Part shown: one piece after another, positions 8,009 to 16,390 of the stretch | Position numbering within the stretch: position 1 is the first letter of the stretch | Layout: each line of letters opens with the position of its first letter | Assembly (NCBI RefSeq): GCF_027923405.1 | Contig: NZ_BQYI01000001.1 | Coordinates: forward strand, 2,272,501-2,336,500 | Direction: 5' to 3' | Length of the DNA stretch: 64,000 bases | Source: Paenibacillus sp. YYML68 | GTDB taxonomy: Bacteria > Bacillota > Bacilli > Paenibacillales > NBRC-103111 | Program-made: the position numbers and the translations under genes | The notes under the pieces: generated by a model | Told to the model about the DNA's origin: nothing | What the model saw: the letters and a program-made list of their open reading frames with translations, nothing else | Database searches by the model: none

Positions 8009-8830
8009 TTATTGTAGCTGAGTGACGACAGCCTCGATGCGGCCGTTCTTCACCTCGGGGGCGAAGTCGAACACGTTCGTACGGGCGCAGAAGACGACGT
8101 CGTTGTGGTAGCCGATGCGGCTGAGCCGCGCTCCGTTCGATGACCGGAGCAGCGCGTCGAGCACCTGCCCCTTCACGCTGCGGTACGTCTCGAGCATCGC
8201 AAGACCCATATCGTTCACGTGCAGCCGATGGCGGTCACTGGCCGCACTTGTACCTGCCCCTATGCCTACTGCCGTGCCACCACCTATGCCTGCAGCCGTA
8301 CCCATCATGCCCCGCACCTGACCGCATTCGTGGCGCTTCATCAGCTCCTCCACGAGCAGCCCTGCGCATAAGCCGTCCTCGAGCGCGAACACGTCCTGTG
8401 TGCCAGCGCAGACGATGACGATCTCATGGGACAGCCGGGCAGCCTCGCGGGCACAAGCCTCCGCATTCAGCAAGCCTCCGATCAGGACGTGCGCAGCCTT
8501 CTGCGACTTCTGAATCGCGCGAGTGCCGTTCGTCGTCGTCATGATGACCGTCTTGCCGCCGACGGCATCGGGTGTGAATTCAAGCGGCGAATTCCCGAGC
8601 TGGAAGCCCGGAATTCGCTTGCAGAAGCGCTCTCCGGCGAGCAGCTCTCCCTCCTGCTGCAGGGTAAGCGCCTGGTTAACCGTCTCGACCGGCACGATCG
8701 AGCGACAGCCGGACGCGAGTGCCGCGAGCATCGTCGAGGTCGCACGCAGCACATCGATCGCGATGACGGTCTTGTGTAGCAGATCGTCGGCGCGGGCTTC
8801 ATTGACAGTAGGGATCACTTCTATATGCAC
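8009..8830 (-). CDS. 2-phosphosulfolactate phosphatase (ComB)
   Basis: Hydrolyses (R)-2-phospho-3-sulfolactate to sulfolactate, the step after ComA. Family landmarks are [20 protein letters not shown] near the N-terminus, [25 protein letters not shown] and [23 protein letters not shown] 8830 has GAGGAGG about 10 nt upstream on this strand. At 273 residues it is longer than usual because of a Gly/Ala/Thr-rich insertion around residues 175-200. It is directly downstream of comA (19 bp) and surely co-transcribed. Spores of B. subtilis accumulate sulfolactate, which is a likely role here. Confidence 0.9.
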   Translation of the reverse strand: MHIEVIPTVNEARADDLLHKTVIAIDVLRATSTMLAALASGCRSIVPVETVNQALTLQQEGELLAGERFCKRIPGFQLGNSPLEFTPDAVGGKTVIMTTTNGTRAIQKSQKAAHVLIGGLLNAEACAREAARLSHEIVIVCAGTQDVFALEDGLCAGLLVEELMKRHECGQVRGMMGTAAGIGGGTAVGIGAGTSAASDRHRLHVNDMGLAMLETYRSVKGQVLDALLRSSNGARLSRIGYHNDVVFCARTNVFDFAPEVKNGRIEAVVTQLQ

Positions 8831-8849
8831 GTAGAATCAGCCTCCTCTG

Positions 8850-9719
8850 TTAGATGTGGTAGTACCAGCTGCCCGATGCATCCTCATTGGCTCGCGGAAG
8901 CGCGTTAGGCTCGTCAAGCAGAAGCTTCTCCATCGTGAACGTGTCGGAGCGCAGCCCGCGGCGCAGCGCCTCCAGCGCGATGACATCACCAGGAGCAATG
9001 TTGCCCAGATGAATGCCGCTGCCGAGCCGCTTCATCAGATGCACCTGCTGCTCCTTATGCGGAGCTTCCCATAAGAGCAGCTCCGGACTAGGCACCTCGC
9101 TCAGCACACGCTCCAGCTCCTCATCCTTACAGCCGCCGTCTGCATCGTAGATGCCGACGCCCTTGCCGGACTCGCGGCCTTCGATCGTGACGAGTGCCGC
9201 TCCGAGCTCAGAGTCGATCACGACGGTCTCGATGAGCTCGTCAAGCTCAATGCTCGAGCCCCAGCCTTTTTTCCCATACTCCGTAATGACGGTGAAGCCG
9301 CTGTCCACAGCACGCTTGATGAGCTCTGTCCGCAGAGCGCGATCCATCTCAATCGTCCCGTCCGACACTTCAATGCCGTTGAAGCCCAAATATGCAGCCA
9401 TATCGAAGAATGAATCGACGTTTCCTTGCACGATCGCCACCTCGAGGAACGTTCCGCCGGGATAGACGAGCAGGTCGTGCGACTTCGCGAGCTCGATTTT
9501 TTGCCGAAGCAGAGTCGTTGAATATAGAGGAGAAGTGCCAAAGCCCATCTTCAGCATATCCATATGAGCAGCGGCGGTCTGCAGTAAATCGTCCAGCGCA
9601 TGAAGCCCGAGCCCCTTGTCGATCACCATTGTCTTGCCCTGCGTACGGGGCTTGCCTGCTCGCTGACCGGTAGGGTCGCTAAGTGCGGCCGGCCATTGGA
9701 GCGGTGTACGGATTTCCAT
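8850..9719 (-). CDS. Phosphosulfolactate synthase (ComA)
   Basis: Adds sulfite to phosphoenolpyruvate to make phosphosulfolactate. The 289-residue TIM-barrel sequence has the family stretches KGLGLHALDDLL, VDMLKMGFGTSPLY-like sequence, YPGGTFLEVA, LGFNGIEVSDGTIEM, EYGKKGWGSS and LEALRRGLRSDTF. It heads the comA-comB operon. In methanogens this pathway leads to coenzyme M; in Bacillus relatives it makes spore sulfolactate. A CATAnnnTA element sits 43 bp upstream (see promoter entry). Confidence 0.92.
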   Translation of the reverse strand: MEIRTPLQWPAALSDPTGQRAGKPRTQGKTMVIDKGLGLHALDDLLQTAAAHMDMLKMGFGTSPLYSTTLLRQKIELAKSHDLLVYPGGTFLEVAIVQGNVDSFFDMAAYLGFNGIEVSDGTIEMDRALRTELIKRAVDSGFTVITEYGKKGWGSSIELDELIETVVIDSELGAALVTIEGRESGKGVGIYDADGGCKDEELERVLSEVPSPELLLWEAPHKEQQVHLMKRLGSGIHLGNIAPGDVIALEALRRGLRSDTFTMEKLLLDEPNALPRANEDASGSWYYHI

Positions 9720-9761
9720 TCGTTATCGCCTCGCTATTAACATAATCTGTCATGCCTGAAC

Positions 9762-9790
9762 TATCATATGCAATTTCAATTGGGGGTGTG
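9762..9790 (-). promoter_or_regulatory. Possible sigma-K-type promoter for comA-comB
   Basis: On the minus strand CACA (9790-9787), a 16-nt spacer and CATATGATA (9770-9762) fit the sigma-K pattern of a short AC-containing -35 and CATAnnnTA -10. The implied start lies about 35 nt before the comA ATG. This is inference from a short motif. Confidence 0.4.
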
Positions 9791-9859
9791 CCCGGATAGC
9801 CTAAATGAAGACGAGCTTGCATACAGTGTTAAGGAAACTATACGGATGAGGTGAAACGA

Positions 9860-10135
9860 ATGCTGTCGCTGATCAACAAGGTCGTGCTGAGCATGGCCAC
9901 GCTGCGGCTCCTGTCAGGAACGATTGAAATTGCGGCTGCGCTCTTCATGCTGCGCGTGAACCAGATCGACAAGGCGCTGCTCATCAACTCCGGCCTTGCG
10001 CTCGTTGGCCCGCTCGTGCTGCTGTCGACGACGACGATCGGATTGGTAGGTGTAGCCGACAAGCTGTCCTGGGGGAAGCTCATATGGGTCATTGCCGGAG
10101 TGACGTGTCTCTTTATCGGAATCTTGAAGAAGTAA
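9860..10135 (+). CDS. yqhV: YqhV family small membrane protein (DUF2619)
   Basis: 91-residue protein with three hydrophobic segments (TLRLLSGTIEIAAALFML, LLINSGLALVGPLVLLST, LIWVIAGVTCLFIGIL). Similarity in length and pattern to B. subtilis YqhV, which also sits directly before spoIIIAA, makes the assignment good. ATG 9860 is preferred with GAGGTG at 9848-9853; GTG 9851 would overlap that RBS. The function is unknown. It precedes and is probably separate from the sigma-E transcribed spoIIIA unit. Confidence 0.8.
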   Translation: MLSLINKVVLSMATLRLLSGTIEIAAALFMLRVNQIDKALLINSGLALVGPLVLLSTTTIGLVGVADKLSWGKLIWVIAGVTCLFIGILKK

Positions 10136-10139
10136 TCTG

Positions 10140-10167
10140 TCATATTTCACTAGAGACGGCATACACA
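10140..10167 (+). promoter_or_regulatory. Sigma-E promoter of the spoIIIA operon
   Basis: TCATATT (10140-10146), 13 nt, CATACACA (10160-10167) closely matches the sigma-E consensus TCATATT-13/14-CATACAaT. The predicted start near 10174 leaves almost no leader for an ATG at 10180 and supports GTG 10219 as the spoIIIAA start. Confidence 0.75.
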
Positions 10168-10218
10168 TGATTGTAAAAGATGGACAGCTTATCAGCTTAT
10201 CCGATGGGAGATGATCCG

Positions 10219-11226
10219 GTGCAAACGCTGCTTCCATATTTCTCTGCCACTATGCGTGACACGTTGTCCGCACTAGCTGCCAAGCTACCTCATCGGCTTC
10301 AAGAAATTCGCGTTCGAGAAGGTCGCCCGCTCGAGGTGCTCTGGGGAACGGGCCATAGCTTCGTCACAGGAGCAGGCTCGCTCACGAGCCAGCCTTCAGA
10401 AGCTTATCGGCCGACCCGCCAAGATTGCGCCGTGCTGCTGGAGCTGCTGACTCAGCACTCGCTGTACACGTTCGAGGAGGAGCTGAAGCGGGGCTTCATT
10501 ACGGTGCAAGGCGGACACCGCGTTGGCCTCACTGGCCGTGCGATCGTCGAGCAGGGCAAGGTCAAGTACATCAAGGACGTCAGCGGCTTCAACGTCCGCA
10601 TCGCCTGCGAATGGAAGGGAACCGGGCAAGCCGTGCTTCCTTACCTGATCGATACGCGACTCGGTCACGTGTGCCGGACGCTGATTATTTCGCCGCCGCA
10701 GCGAGGGAAGACGACGCTGCTGCGCGATCTTGCCCGGCTGCTGGGCGGAGGCAGCACGTCCTCTGAAAGCTCCCTAGCCCGCTCCTACAAGGTCGGCATC
10801 GTCGACGAGCGCTCCGAGATCGCCGCCTGCGTCCGGGGAGTGCCGACGTTCGACGTCGGACCGCGCACCGACGTGCTCGACGGCTGCCCGAAGGCGGAAG
10901 GGATGATGATGCTCATCCGCTCGATGTCGCCCGAGGTGCTCATGGCCGACGAGATCGGACGGGCCGAGGATGCGGCGGCGCTGCACGAGGCGGTGCATGC
11001 CGGCATCAGCGTCATCGCGACGGCGCACGGCACGGACGTCGAGGATGTGCGGCGGCGGCCGATCCTGCGAGAGCTGCTCAGCGAAGGGGTATTCGACCGC
11101 TTCGTCGTCCTGTCGGCAGGCCGTGAGAGCGGACAGCCTGCAGCCGCCCCGTCGTTCGCCGTATACGACGGACAAGGGAAGCGGCTCGACGAGCGGCTCG
11201 CCCTACGCGGGAGCGTCAGCCTATGA
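10219..11226 (+). CDS. spoIIIAA: Stage III sporulation protein AA (ATPase)
   Basis: Secretion-type ATPase that powers the SpoIIIA-SpoIIQ channel from the mother cell. It has Walker A PPQRGKTTLLRD near residue 160, an EISR-type segment VDERSEIAACVRG, and Walker B-like VLMADEIGR. GTG 10219 is chosen because GGGAG at 10204-10208 is well spaced and the sigma-E start site would be too close to ATG 10180. The 335-residue length is slightly above the B. subtilis 307. First gene of an eight-gene operon in canonical order. Confidence 0.95.
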   Translation: MQTLLPYFSATMRDTLSALAAKLPHRLQEIRVREGRPLEVLWGTGHSFVTGAGSLTSQPSEAYRPTRQDCAVLLELLTQHSLYTFEEELKRGFITVQGGHRVGLTGRAIVEQGKVKYIKDVSGFNVRIACEWKGTGQAVLPYLIDTRLGHVCRTLIISPPQRGKTTLLRDLARLLGGGSTSSESSLARSYKVGIVDERSEIAACVRGVPTFDVGPRTDVLDGCPKAEGMMMLIRSMSPEVLMADEIGRAEDAAALHEAVHAGISVIATAHGTDVEDVRRRPILRELLSEGVFDRFVVLSAGRESGQPAAAPSFAVYDGQGKRLDERLALRGSVSL

Positions 11227-11269
11227 CTGCGCCCCGACATAAGCCGAACAGAAGGCGGGGCGATGCCGC

Positions 11270-11788
11270 ATGCTGAAGCTCGTCGGCGCGGCGATGATCT
11301 TGCTCGCAGGCACGCTGCTCGGCTTCTATCAGGCGTCACAGCTCGCCCGACGGCCAAGGCAGATCTCCGATCTGATCCGGCTGCTGCAGCGGCTCGAGAC
11401 CGAGATCGTCTACGGCTTCACGCCGCTCGCCGCAGCGCTGCGTACGTCGAGCCAGACATGCTCGACAGCGGTCGGCACGCTGTTCGCTGCGGCGGCCGAG
11501 GCGCTCGGACGGTCCGAGGGTCGGCCCGTGCAGGCGATCTGGCAGGAGACGATGCGCGAGCGCTGGCGCGAGCTGTCGCTCAAGCAGGGCGAGCAAGAAA
11601 TTATGCTCCAGCTCGGAACGACGCTCGGTCTAACCGACCGGGACGATCAAGTGAAGCATCTGCGGCTTGCGATCAGCCAGCTGCAGGGCGAGCACGAGCG
11701 AGCGAAGGACGAACAGCAGCGCTACGAGCGGATGTGGAAAAGTCTCGGCGTTCTCATGGGAGCACTCGTCGTCATCTTAATGTACTAG
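11270..11788 (+). CDS. spoIIIAB: Stage III sporulation protein AB
   Basis: 172-residue membrane-anchored protein with an N-terminal segment LVGAAMILLAGTLLGFY followed by a helical domain starting RRPRQISDLIRLLQRLETEI and a C-terminal hydrophobic tail SLGVLMGALVVILMY. It resembles GspF-like helical domains of type II secretion and works with SpoIIIAA. It follows spoIIIAA after 43 bp; the length is that of the family. Confidence 0.93.
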   Translation: MLKLVGAAMILLAGTLLGFYQASQLARRPRQISDLIRLLQRLETEIVYGFTPLAAALRTSSQTCSTAVGTLFAAAAEALGRSEGRPVQAIWQETMRERWRELSLKQGEQEIMLQLGTTLGLTDRDDQVKHLRLAISQLQGEHERAKDEQQRYERMWKSLGVLMGALVVILMY

Positions 11789-11841
11789 CCCGGGGGAGTC
11801 CGTGGCCTGACGTCTGACAGGTTTGGAGTGAGGTGCCGTTT

Positions 11842-12045
11842 ATGAACGTGGATGTGAATGCGATATTCCAGATCGCCGGCATCGGCATCATTATCGCAAT
11901 GATTCATACTGTGCTGAAGCAGATGGGCAAGGAAGACATGGCCCATTGGGTGACGGTCATCGGTTTTGTCGTCGTATTGTTCATGGTTGTCAGCCTGCTC
12001 GATACGCTCTTTAAGGAAATTAAGACGATCTTTCTCTTTCAATAG
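11842..12045 (+). CDS. spoIIIAC: Stage III sporulation protein AC
   Basis: 67-residue protein with two membrane helices (IFQIAGIGIIIAMIHTVL and WVTVIGFVVVLFMVVSLL). The family is very conserved and begins with the NVDVNAIFQIAGIG pattern seen here. ATG 11842 with GAGTGAGG upstream gives the usual length. Membrane component of the feeding-tube channel. Confidence 0.94.
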   Translation: MNVDVNAIFQIAGIGIIIAMIHTVLKQMGKEDMAHWVTVIGFVVVLFMVVSLLDTLFKEIKTIFLFQ

Positions 12046-12057
12046 GCGGGTGATCCC

Positions 12058-12447
12058 ATGGACATGATTCAGATCGTGGGGCTCGGTCTGATCACGACGG
12101 TGCTCGTGCTGATCATCAAGGAGCAGAAGCCGATGTTCGCCTTCCTGCTGACGGCGTTCACGGGCATTACGATCTTCTTGTTCCTGATAGGTAAAATATC
12201 GTCCGTCATCTTCGTCCTCGAGGATCTGGCGAGCAAGGCGGACATTAATACCGTATTCCTGAAGACGATTCTCAAAATTATCGGCATCGCCTATATCGCC
12301 GAATTCGGCGCCCAGATCGTCCGTGACGCCGGGCAAGAGTCCATTGCCTCGAAGATCGAGCTTGCCGGCAAAATCATCATCATGGTGATGGCGATTCCGA
12401 TCGTATCGGTCATCATCGAAACGGTCGTGAAGCTACTGCCGGCATAA
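12058..12447 (+). CDS. spoIIIAD: Stage III sporulation protein AD
   Basis: 129-residue membrane protein starting MDMIQIVGLGLI, with the conserved FLKTILKIIGIAYIAEFGAQIVRDAGQ stretch split over several helices and a C-terminal IPIVSVIIETVVKLLP. It is 12 bp after spoIIIAC with its own GGGTGA-type RBS. Member of the SpoIIIA channel complex in the mother-cell membrane. Confidence 0.94.
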   Translation: MDMIQIVGLGLITTVLVLIIKEQKPMFAFLLTAFTGITIFLFLIGKISSVIFVLEDLASKADINTVFLKTILKIIGIAYIAEFGAQIVRDAGQESIASKIELAGKIIIMVMAIPIVSVIIETVVKLLPA

Positions 12448-12508
12448 GCGATAGGGAGGCCATGCCGGGCACGCGGCAGACCGAAGGTTGAACCAGGAGA
12501 TGAAGCTC

Positions 12509-13834
12509 ATGCAGCAGCACCAAATACGCTATCGTCCCGGACTAGACATGATCGCACCGGACCCCGGTCGTCACGCGATGTACGAGCAGAGCCGATGGCT
12601 GCTCACCGTAGCCCTGCTGATTGCTCTAATGCTCAGCGCAGCCGAGCACCTGACAGGAGCAGGCGTATGCACGAGCTACAGCGGCAGCTACGGCTTCGGC
12701 ACACTGTCGAGCAGCTGCGGGAGCGGGGTGCTCGCCGCCACGCCAGCCGAGGAGCTTGTCAGGCAGCAGGCGGAGCGGCTTCCGCTCGATGACGTCGAGC
12801 AATATTGGAGCAATCTGATGAAGCAATACGGCGGATATTTCCCGGATAGCCGGGCGCCGACGTTCATGGAGCTGCTCTCGGGCGCGAAGCCATTCAGCAT
12901 CGGCGGGCTGTTCAGCGGCTTGCTCCGCTACTTCTTCCACGAGCTGCTGTATAATGGCAAGCTGCTCGTCTCGATCGTCATCCTGACCGTGTTCAGCATG
13001 CTGCTCGAGACGCTGCAGAGCTCGTTCCAGCGCAATGCGGTCAGTAAGATTGCGTATGCGATCTCGTTCCTGGTGCTGATGATTCTCGCGATCAACAGCT
13101 TCAATGTCGCCATCGGCTATGCGAAGAGCGCGATCTCACACATGATACATTTTATGGTTGCGGTCGTCCCCGTCATTCTGACGCTGCTCGCCTCGATGGG
13201 CAATGCGGTATCGGTGACAGTTATGCACCCGCTGATCGTCTTCATGGTGCATACCGTCGGTACGGTCGTCTACGTCTTCGTCTTCCCGCTACTGTTCTTC
13301 TCGGCGGTGCTGCACATCGTCAGCGGCTTGTCGGACAAATACAAGGTGACGCAGCTGGCGAACCTCCTGCGTAACATTAGCCTCGGCAGCCTCGGGGTGT
13401 TCATCACGGTCTTCCTCGGGGTCATCTCGGTGCAGGGCGTCACTGGAGCGGTAGCCGACGGCGTAACGATCCGGACGGCTAAGTACATTGCAGGCAACTT
13501 CGTGCCCGTCGTCGGCCGCCTGTTCTCGGATGCCTCCGAGACGGTCATCGGCGCGTCGCTCATGGTCAAGAACGCGGTCGGTCTTGCGGGTGTCGTCGTC
13601 ATTCTCGTCATATGCGCCTTCCCAGCGCTGAAAATAATGGCGTTAGCCTTGATATATAACATCTCGGCCGCTGTCCTGCAGCCGCTAGGCGATAATCCGA
13701 TGATCACATGTCTCGAGACGATCGGCAAAAGCATGATCTACGTATTCGCCGCCCTAGCGGTCGTCGGCTTCATGTTCTTCCTCGCGATTACGATCTTGAT
13801 TACGGCGGGCAACGTGTCGGTGATGATGCGATGA
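12509..13834 (+). CDS. spoIIIAE: Stage III sporulation protein AE
   Basis: Polytopic membrane protein of 441 residues, somewhat longer than the B. subtilis ~399. An N-terminal hydrophobic segment (WLLTVALLIALMLSAAEHL) is probably a signal sequence. It is followed by a periplasm-facing region and at least six membrane helices, including ELLYNGKLLVSIVILTVF and the GAVADGVTIRTAKYIAGNF conserved loop. ATG 12509 fits AGGAG at 12495-12499; TTG 12488 is an alternative. The region near residues 40-80 is rich in Ser, Gly and Cys and is poorly conserved. Confidence 0.92.
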   Translation: MQQHQIRYRPGLDMIAPDPGRHAMYEQSRWLLTVALLIALMLSAAEHLTGAGVCTSYSGSYGFGTLSSSCGSGVLAATPAEELVRQQAERLPLDDVEQYWSNLMKQYGGYFPDSRAPTFMELLSGAKPFSIGGLFSGLLRYFFHELLYNGKLLVSIVILTVFSMLLETLQSSFQRNAVSKIAYAISFLVLMILAINSFNVAIGYAKSAISHMIHFMVAVVPVILTLLASMGNAVSVTVMHPLIVFMVHTVGTVVYVFVFPLLFFSAVLHIVSGLSDKYKVTQLANLLRNISLGSLGVFITVFLGVISVQGVTGAVADGVTIRTAKYIAGNFVPVVGRLFSDASETVIGASLMVKNAVGLAGVVVILVICAFPALKIMALALIYNISAAVLQPLGDNPMITCLETIGKSMIYVFAALAVVGFMFFLAITILITAGNVSVMMR

Positions 13835-13898
13835 AGCGAGCACAGCAAGCTGCAGCTTGCATATATGCACGACTAAGCTCGGTAAAGGAGGGGTTCGC

Positions 13899-14660
13899 GT
13901 GGCGTACTTGAGCGATTGGCTCAAATCGGTGATTCTCGTCATTCTGCTCGCCACGTTCGTGGACCTCTTATTACCGAATCAGTCGATGCAGCGGTACGTG
14001 AAGACCGTAGTCAGCTTGTTCCTCTTGATGACGCTGCTGCATCCGCTGCTCAGTCTCCTGCAGCACAGCGAGCGAGTCGAGAGCGAGCTGGCCTCGGCAC
14101 TCCTCTCACCGAAGGCGACACAGGTGTCTGCGACGATGGAATCGATGCCCGTCATCTCCAGGCGGGCGGAGGCGATGAAGCAGAAGCAGCAGGAGCAGAC
14201 GCAGAGCCTCGTGGAGCGCCAGATCGCCGAGCTTGTGGAGAAGAAGGCGGAGCAGAGCGCAGAGGTTGATGTGCGTCGAGTGCGCGTCGAGACCGTCCTG
14301 AATGCCGACGAGCAGCCCGTCCTTCGCAGCCTCTCGCTTACGGTAGCCCAGAAGCAGAAGGGGAAGGTAGAGAAGCCTGCTGAGCCAGGACGCAGCCTTG
14401 CGGCATCCGACCATACGATGAAGCCGATACAGCCTGTAGCCGCAATCGAGGACATACGTATCGACGCACCTTCTACCGAGCGGCAGCCATTGGCCACAAG
14501 GGGAGCACTAAGCTCTGAGGAGATGGAGCAGCGCCTGACCCCGGCTATGCAGCAGACGAAGACGCAATTGATCCATATGCTGGCTCAAGATTGGCAGCTG
14601 GCACAGGAGCATATTCATATTACATTCGAACTCGAGACCGGGGAGGTGGGCATCAGGTGA
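13899..14660 (+). CDS. spoIIIAF: Stage III sporulation protein AF
   Basis: 253 residues: two N-terminal membrane helices (SVILVILLATFVDLLL and VKTVVSLFLLMTLLHPLL with the conserved PNQSMQRYVKTVVSLFLLMT stretch) and a soluble C-terminal domain that resembles ring-forming domains of secretion systems. A Gln/Glu-rich, probably helical linker lies between. GTG 13899 follows AAAGGAGG. The stop overlaps the spoIIIAG start. Confidence 0.9.
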   Translation: MAYLSDWLKSVILVILLATFVDLLLPNQSMQRYVKTVVSLFLLMTLLHPLLSLLQHSERVESELASALLSPKATQVSATMESMPVISRRAEAMKQKQQEQTQSLVERQIAELVEKKAEQSAEVDVRRVRVETVLNADEQPVLRSLSLTVAQKQKGKVEKPAEPGRSLAASDHTMKPIQPVAAIEDIRIDAPSTERQPLATRGALSSEEMEQRLTPAMQQTKTQLIHMLAQDWQLAQEHIHITFELETGEVGIR

Positions 14661-15292
14661 GTGTGGAGAAGAAATCATGGTGGTCATCCTTCTTCGGTGG
14701 AGGACCTGGAGGTCCGAAGCGACAGCAGACGTTCCGGCTGCTGCTGCTGCTCGGGCTTGCGGGGTCGGCGCTGATGATACTGAACTCTTTTATAACCGTG
14801 AAGGATGTTGATCCGATTCAGGAGGGTCGCGCCTCCCCAGGCGAGCCTGCACGAGCGACCTTCGGCTCCGGCAGCAAGGAGCAAACGAGCTTCCGTGAAT
14901 ACGAGGAGGCCTACCAATCGCAGCTACGTGAAATATTGACGAAGATTGTCGGCGTCGGCGACGTCGAGGTGCTCGTCACGATCGAGTCGACCGAGGAGAT
15001 TATCGTCGAGCGCAACCTGAATGAGTCCGAGCAGCAGACCAACGAGAAGGATCAGCATAACGCCACGCGCCATATTACGAGTGTCACCCGCAGCGGTGAA
15101 GTCGTGCTGTACGAGGTGTCCGAGGGCAAGAAGCCGCTCGTGTCGAAGACGATCAAGCCGAAGATTCGAGGTGTGCTCGTCGTTGCGAAGGGGGCTGAGA
15201 ATTTGACAGTGAAAAAGATGATTACCGAAGCGGTTGAGCGGGGACTGGACGTACCGGCACACCGCATATCCATACTGCCACGCAAGCAATAA
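14657..15292 (+). CDS. spoIIIAG: Stage III sporulation protein AG
   Basis: 211 residues. It has a Gly-rich juxtamembrane start (FFGGGPGGPKR), one membrane segment (LLLLLGLAGSALMIL), then a soluble ring-building domain with the conserved YEEAYQSQLREILTKIVGVG and PKIRGVLVVAKGAENL. In B. subtilis SpoIIIAG forms a large ring in the intermembrane space. GTG 14657 overlaps the spoIIIAF stop, and GGGAGG lies about 9 nt upstream. Translational coupling is likely. Confidence 0.93.
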   Translation: MSVEKKSWWSSFFGGGPGGPKRQQTFRLLLLLGLAGSALMILNSFITVKDVDPIQEGRASPGEPARATFGSGSKEQTSFREYEEAYQSQLREILTKIVGVGDVEVLVTIESTEEIIVERNLNESEQQTNEKDQHNATRHITSVTRSGEVVLYEVSEGKKPLVSKTIKPKIRGVLVVAKGAENLTVKKMITEAVERGLDVPAHRISILPRKQ

Positions 15293-15323
15293 ATTATACC
15301 AGTTGAATGAGGAGGAATTAACA

Positions 15324-16148
15324 ATGAATTCCAAGAGACAAACCGTTTGGTTAGTATCCATGCTGAGCTTAATGGTCGTGCTATCCGCATATTACTTGTT
15401 CACAGAGGATGTGAGCGAGCTTGAGGTTGCGACAGCAGGCATGAAGACGAATGAGATCGTAGTGAACACAGGTCAATTGGATGTGAAGCCGCAAGCGAAC
15501 GCCGAGAAGACTGGCGAAGTGGATGCAGCAGCGGACAAGGAAGGTACTGCACAGAAGCCGGAGGCAGATAAGACAGACGCGAAGTCGGAGCCGAAGGCCG
15601 ATGCGAAGGCTGAGCCTCAGGCAGCGGACAGCGGGAAGGAAGCGCCGAAGTCCGATGCGAAGACGGAGACGAAGGAAAGCAGCACGAAGACGGATACACC
15701 ATCGTCTGCAGCAGAGGATAAGACGGCGAAGCCGGTATCGTCCAAGGAAGCAAGCGAGCAGGCGCAGCTGCTGCAGAAGATGCAGGCGACAGCGACAGCC
15801 GGCACGGATTATTTCATCAATCTTCAGCTGAAGCGCAACGAGGAATGGTCCGCTCAAGTGGAGAAGCTGCTCACGGTCATCACGGACTCGAAGCAGACGA
15901 CTGACGCCTCCGTGAAGGCGCAGCAGGAGTATGACAAGTTGATTGAGATGGAGACGAAGATTACGAGCTTCGAGGAGAGCCTGCAGAAGGACTTCGCTTA
16001 CGCGGTCGTGACGCAAACCGGCTCGAAGTGGAAGATCAGCGTCCAGACGACGAAGCTGGAGAAGAGCCAGGCCGTTAGCATCCTGGACAAAGCGATGAAG
16101 GAGCTCGGCTTGTCGGCAGAGCAGGTAACGATCGAAGCGAAGCCTTAA
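15324..16148 (+). CDS. spoIIIAH: Stage III sporulation protein AH
   Basis: Partner of SpoIIQ across the intermembrane space. It has an N-terminal membrane segment (TVWLVSMLSLMVVLSAYYLF), then an unusually long low-complexity linker of about 90 residues rich in Lys, Ala, Glu, Asp, Thr and Ser, then the YscJ/FliF-like domain with conserved YFINLQLKRNEEWSAQVE and DYAYAV-like DFAYAVVTQTG. ATG 15324 follows GGAGGAA. At 274 residues it exceeds the B. subtilis 218 because of the linker. Last gene of the operon, followed by a terminator. Confidence 0.93.
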   Translation: MNSKRQTVWLVSMLSLMVVLSAYYLFTEDVSELEVATAGMKTNEIVVNTGQLDVKPQANAEKTGEVDAAADKEGTAQKPEADKTDAKSEPKADAKAEPQAADSGKEAPKSDAKTETKESSTKTDTPSSAAEDKTAKPVSSKEASEQAQLLQKMQATATAGTDYFINLQLKRNEEWSAQVEKLLTVITDSKQTTDASVKAQQEYDKLIEMETKITSFEESLQKDFAYAVVTQTGSKWKISVQTTKLEKSQAVSILDKAMKELGLSAEQVTIEAKP

Positions 16149-16160
16149 TGCACGTGAGAT

Positions 16161-16195
16161 AGAGTCCGAGGGCAAGGCGCGGACTCTATTTTTTT
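16161..16195 (+). terminator. Rho-independent terminator after spoIIIAH
   Basis: AGAGTCCG and CGGACTCT form an 8-bp stem around an 11-nt loop, followed by ATTTTTTT. It closes the spoIIIA operon. Confidence 0.85.
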
Positions 16196-16291
16196 CCACT
16201 AGAGACGCTGTTCAGAGAGGTTGGCTACCCCCAAATTATGACTAGGTATAAGGAGCATGATATGAAAACCCCTTTCCTTAGTTCGCGATTG

Positions 16292-16300
16292 TGATATAAT
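16292..16300 (+). promoter_or_regulatory. Extended -10 promoter for accBC
   Basis: TGATATAAT is an extended -10 element. The -35 region at 17 bp is poor. A leader of about 84 nt precedes the accB start. Confidence 0.45.
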
Positions 16301-16390
16301 AACAACGTCGTTTGTTAATCTTCGCCAGAGGCAACAGTGCTCGACTAGAGCTTGTTCGCGGCGAGCAGATGCAAAAAGGAGTGAACGTTC

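Noticed and set aside
15523..15831. Repeat-like GC-rich tract in spoIIIAH as a DNA repeat element
   Set aside because: The pattern follows from the Lys/Ala/Glu/Asp-rich protein linker; no exact tandem unit at DNA level.
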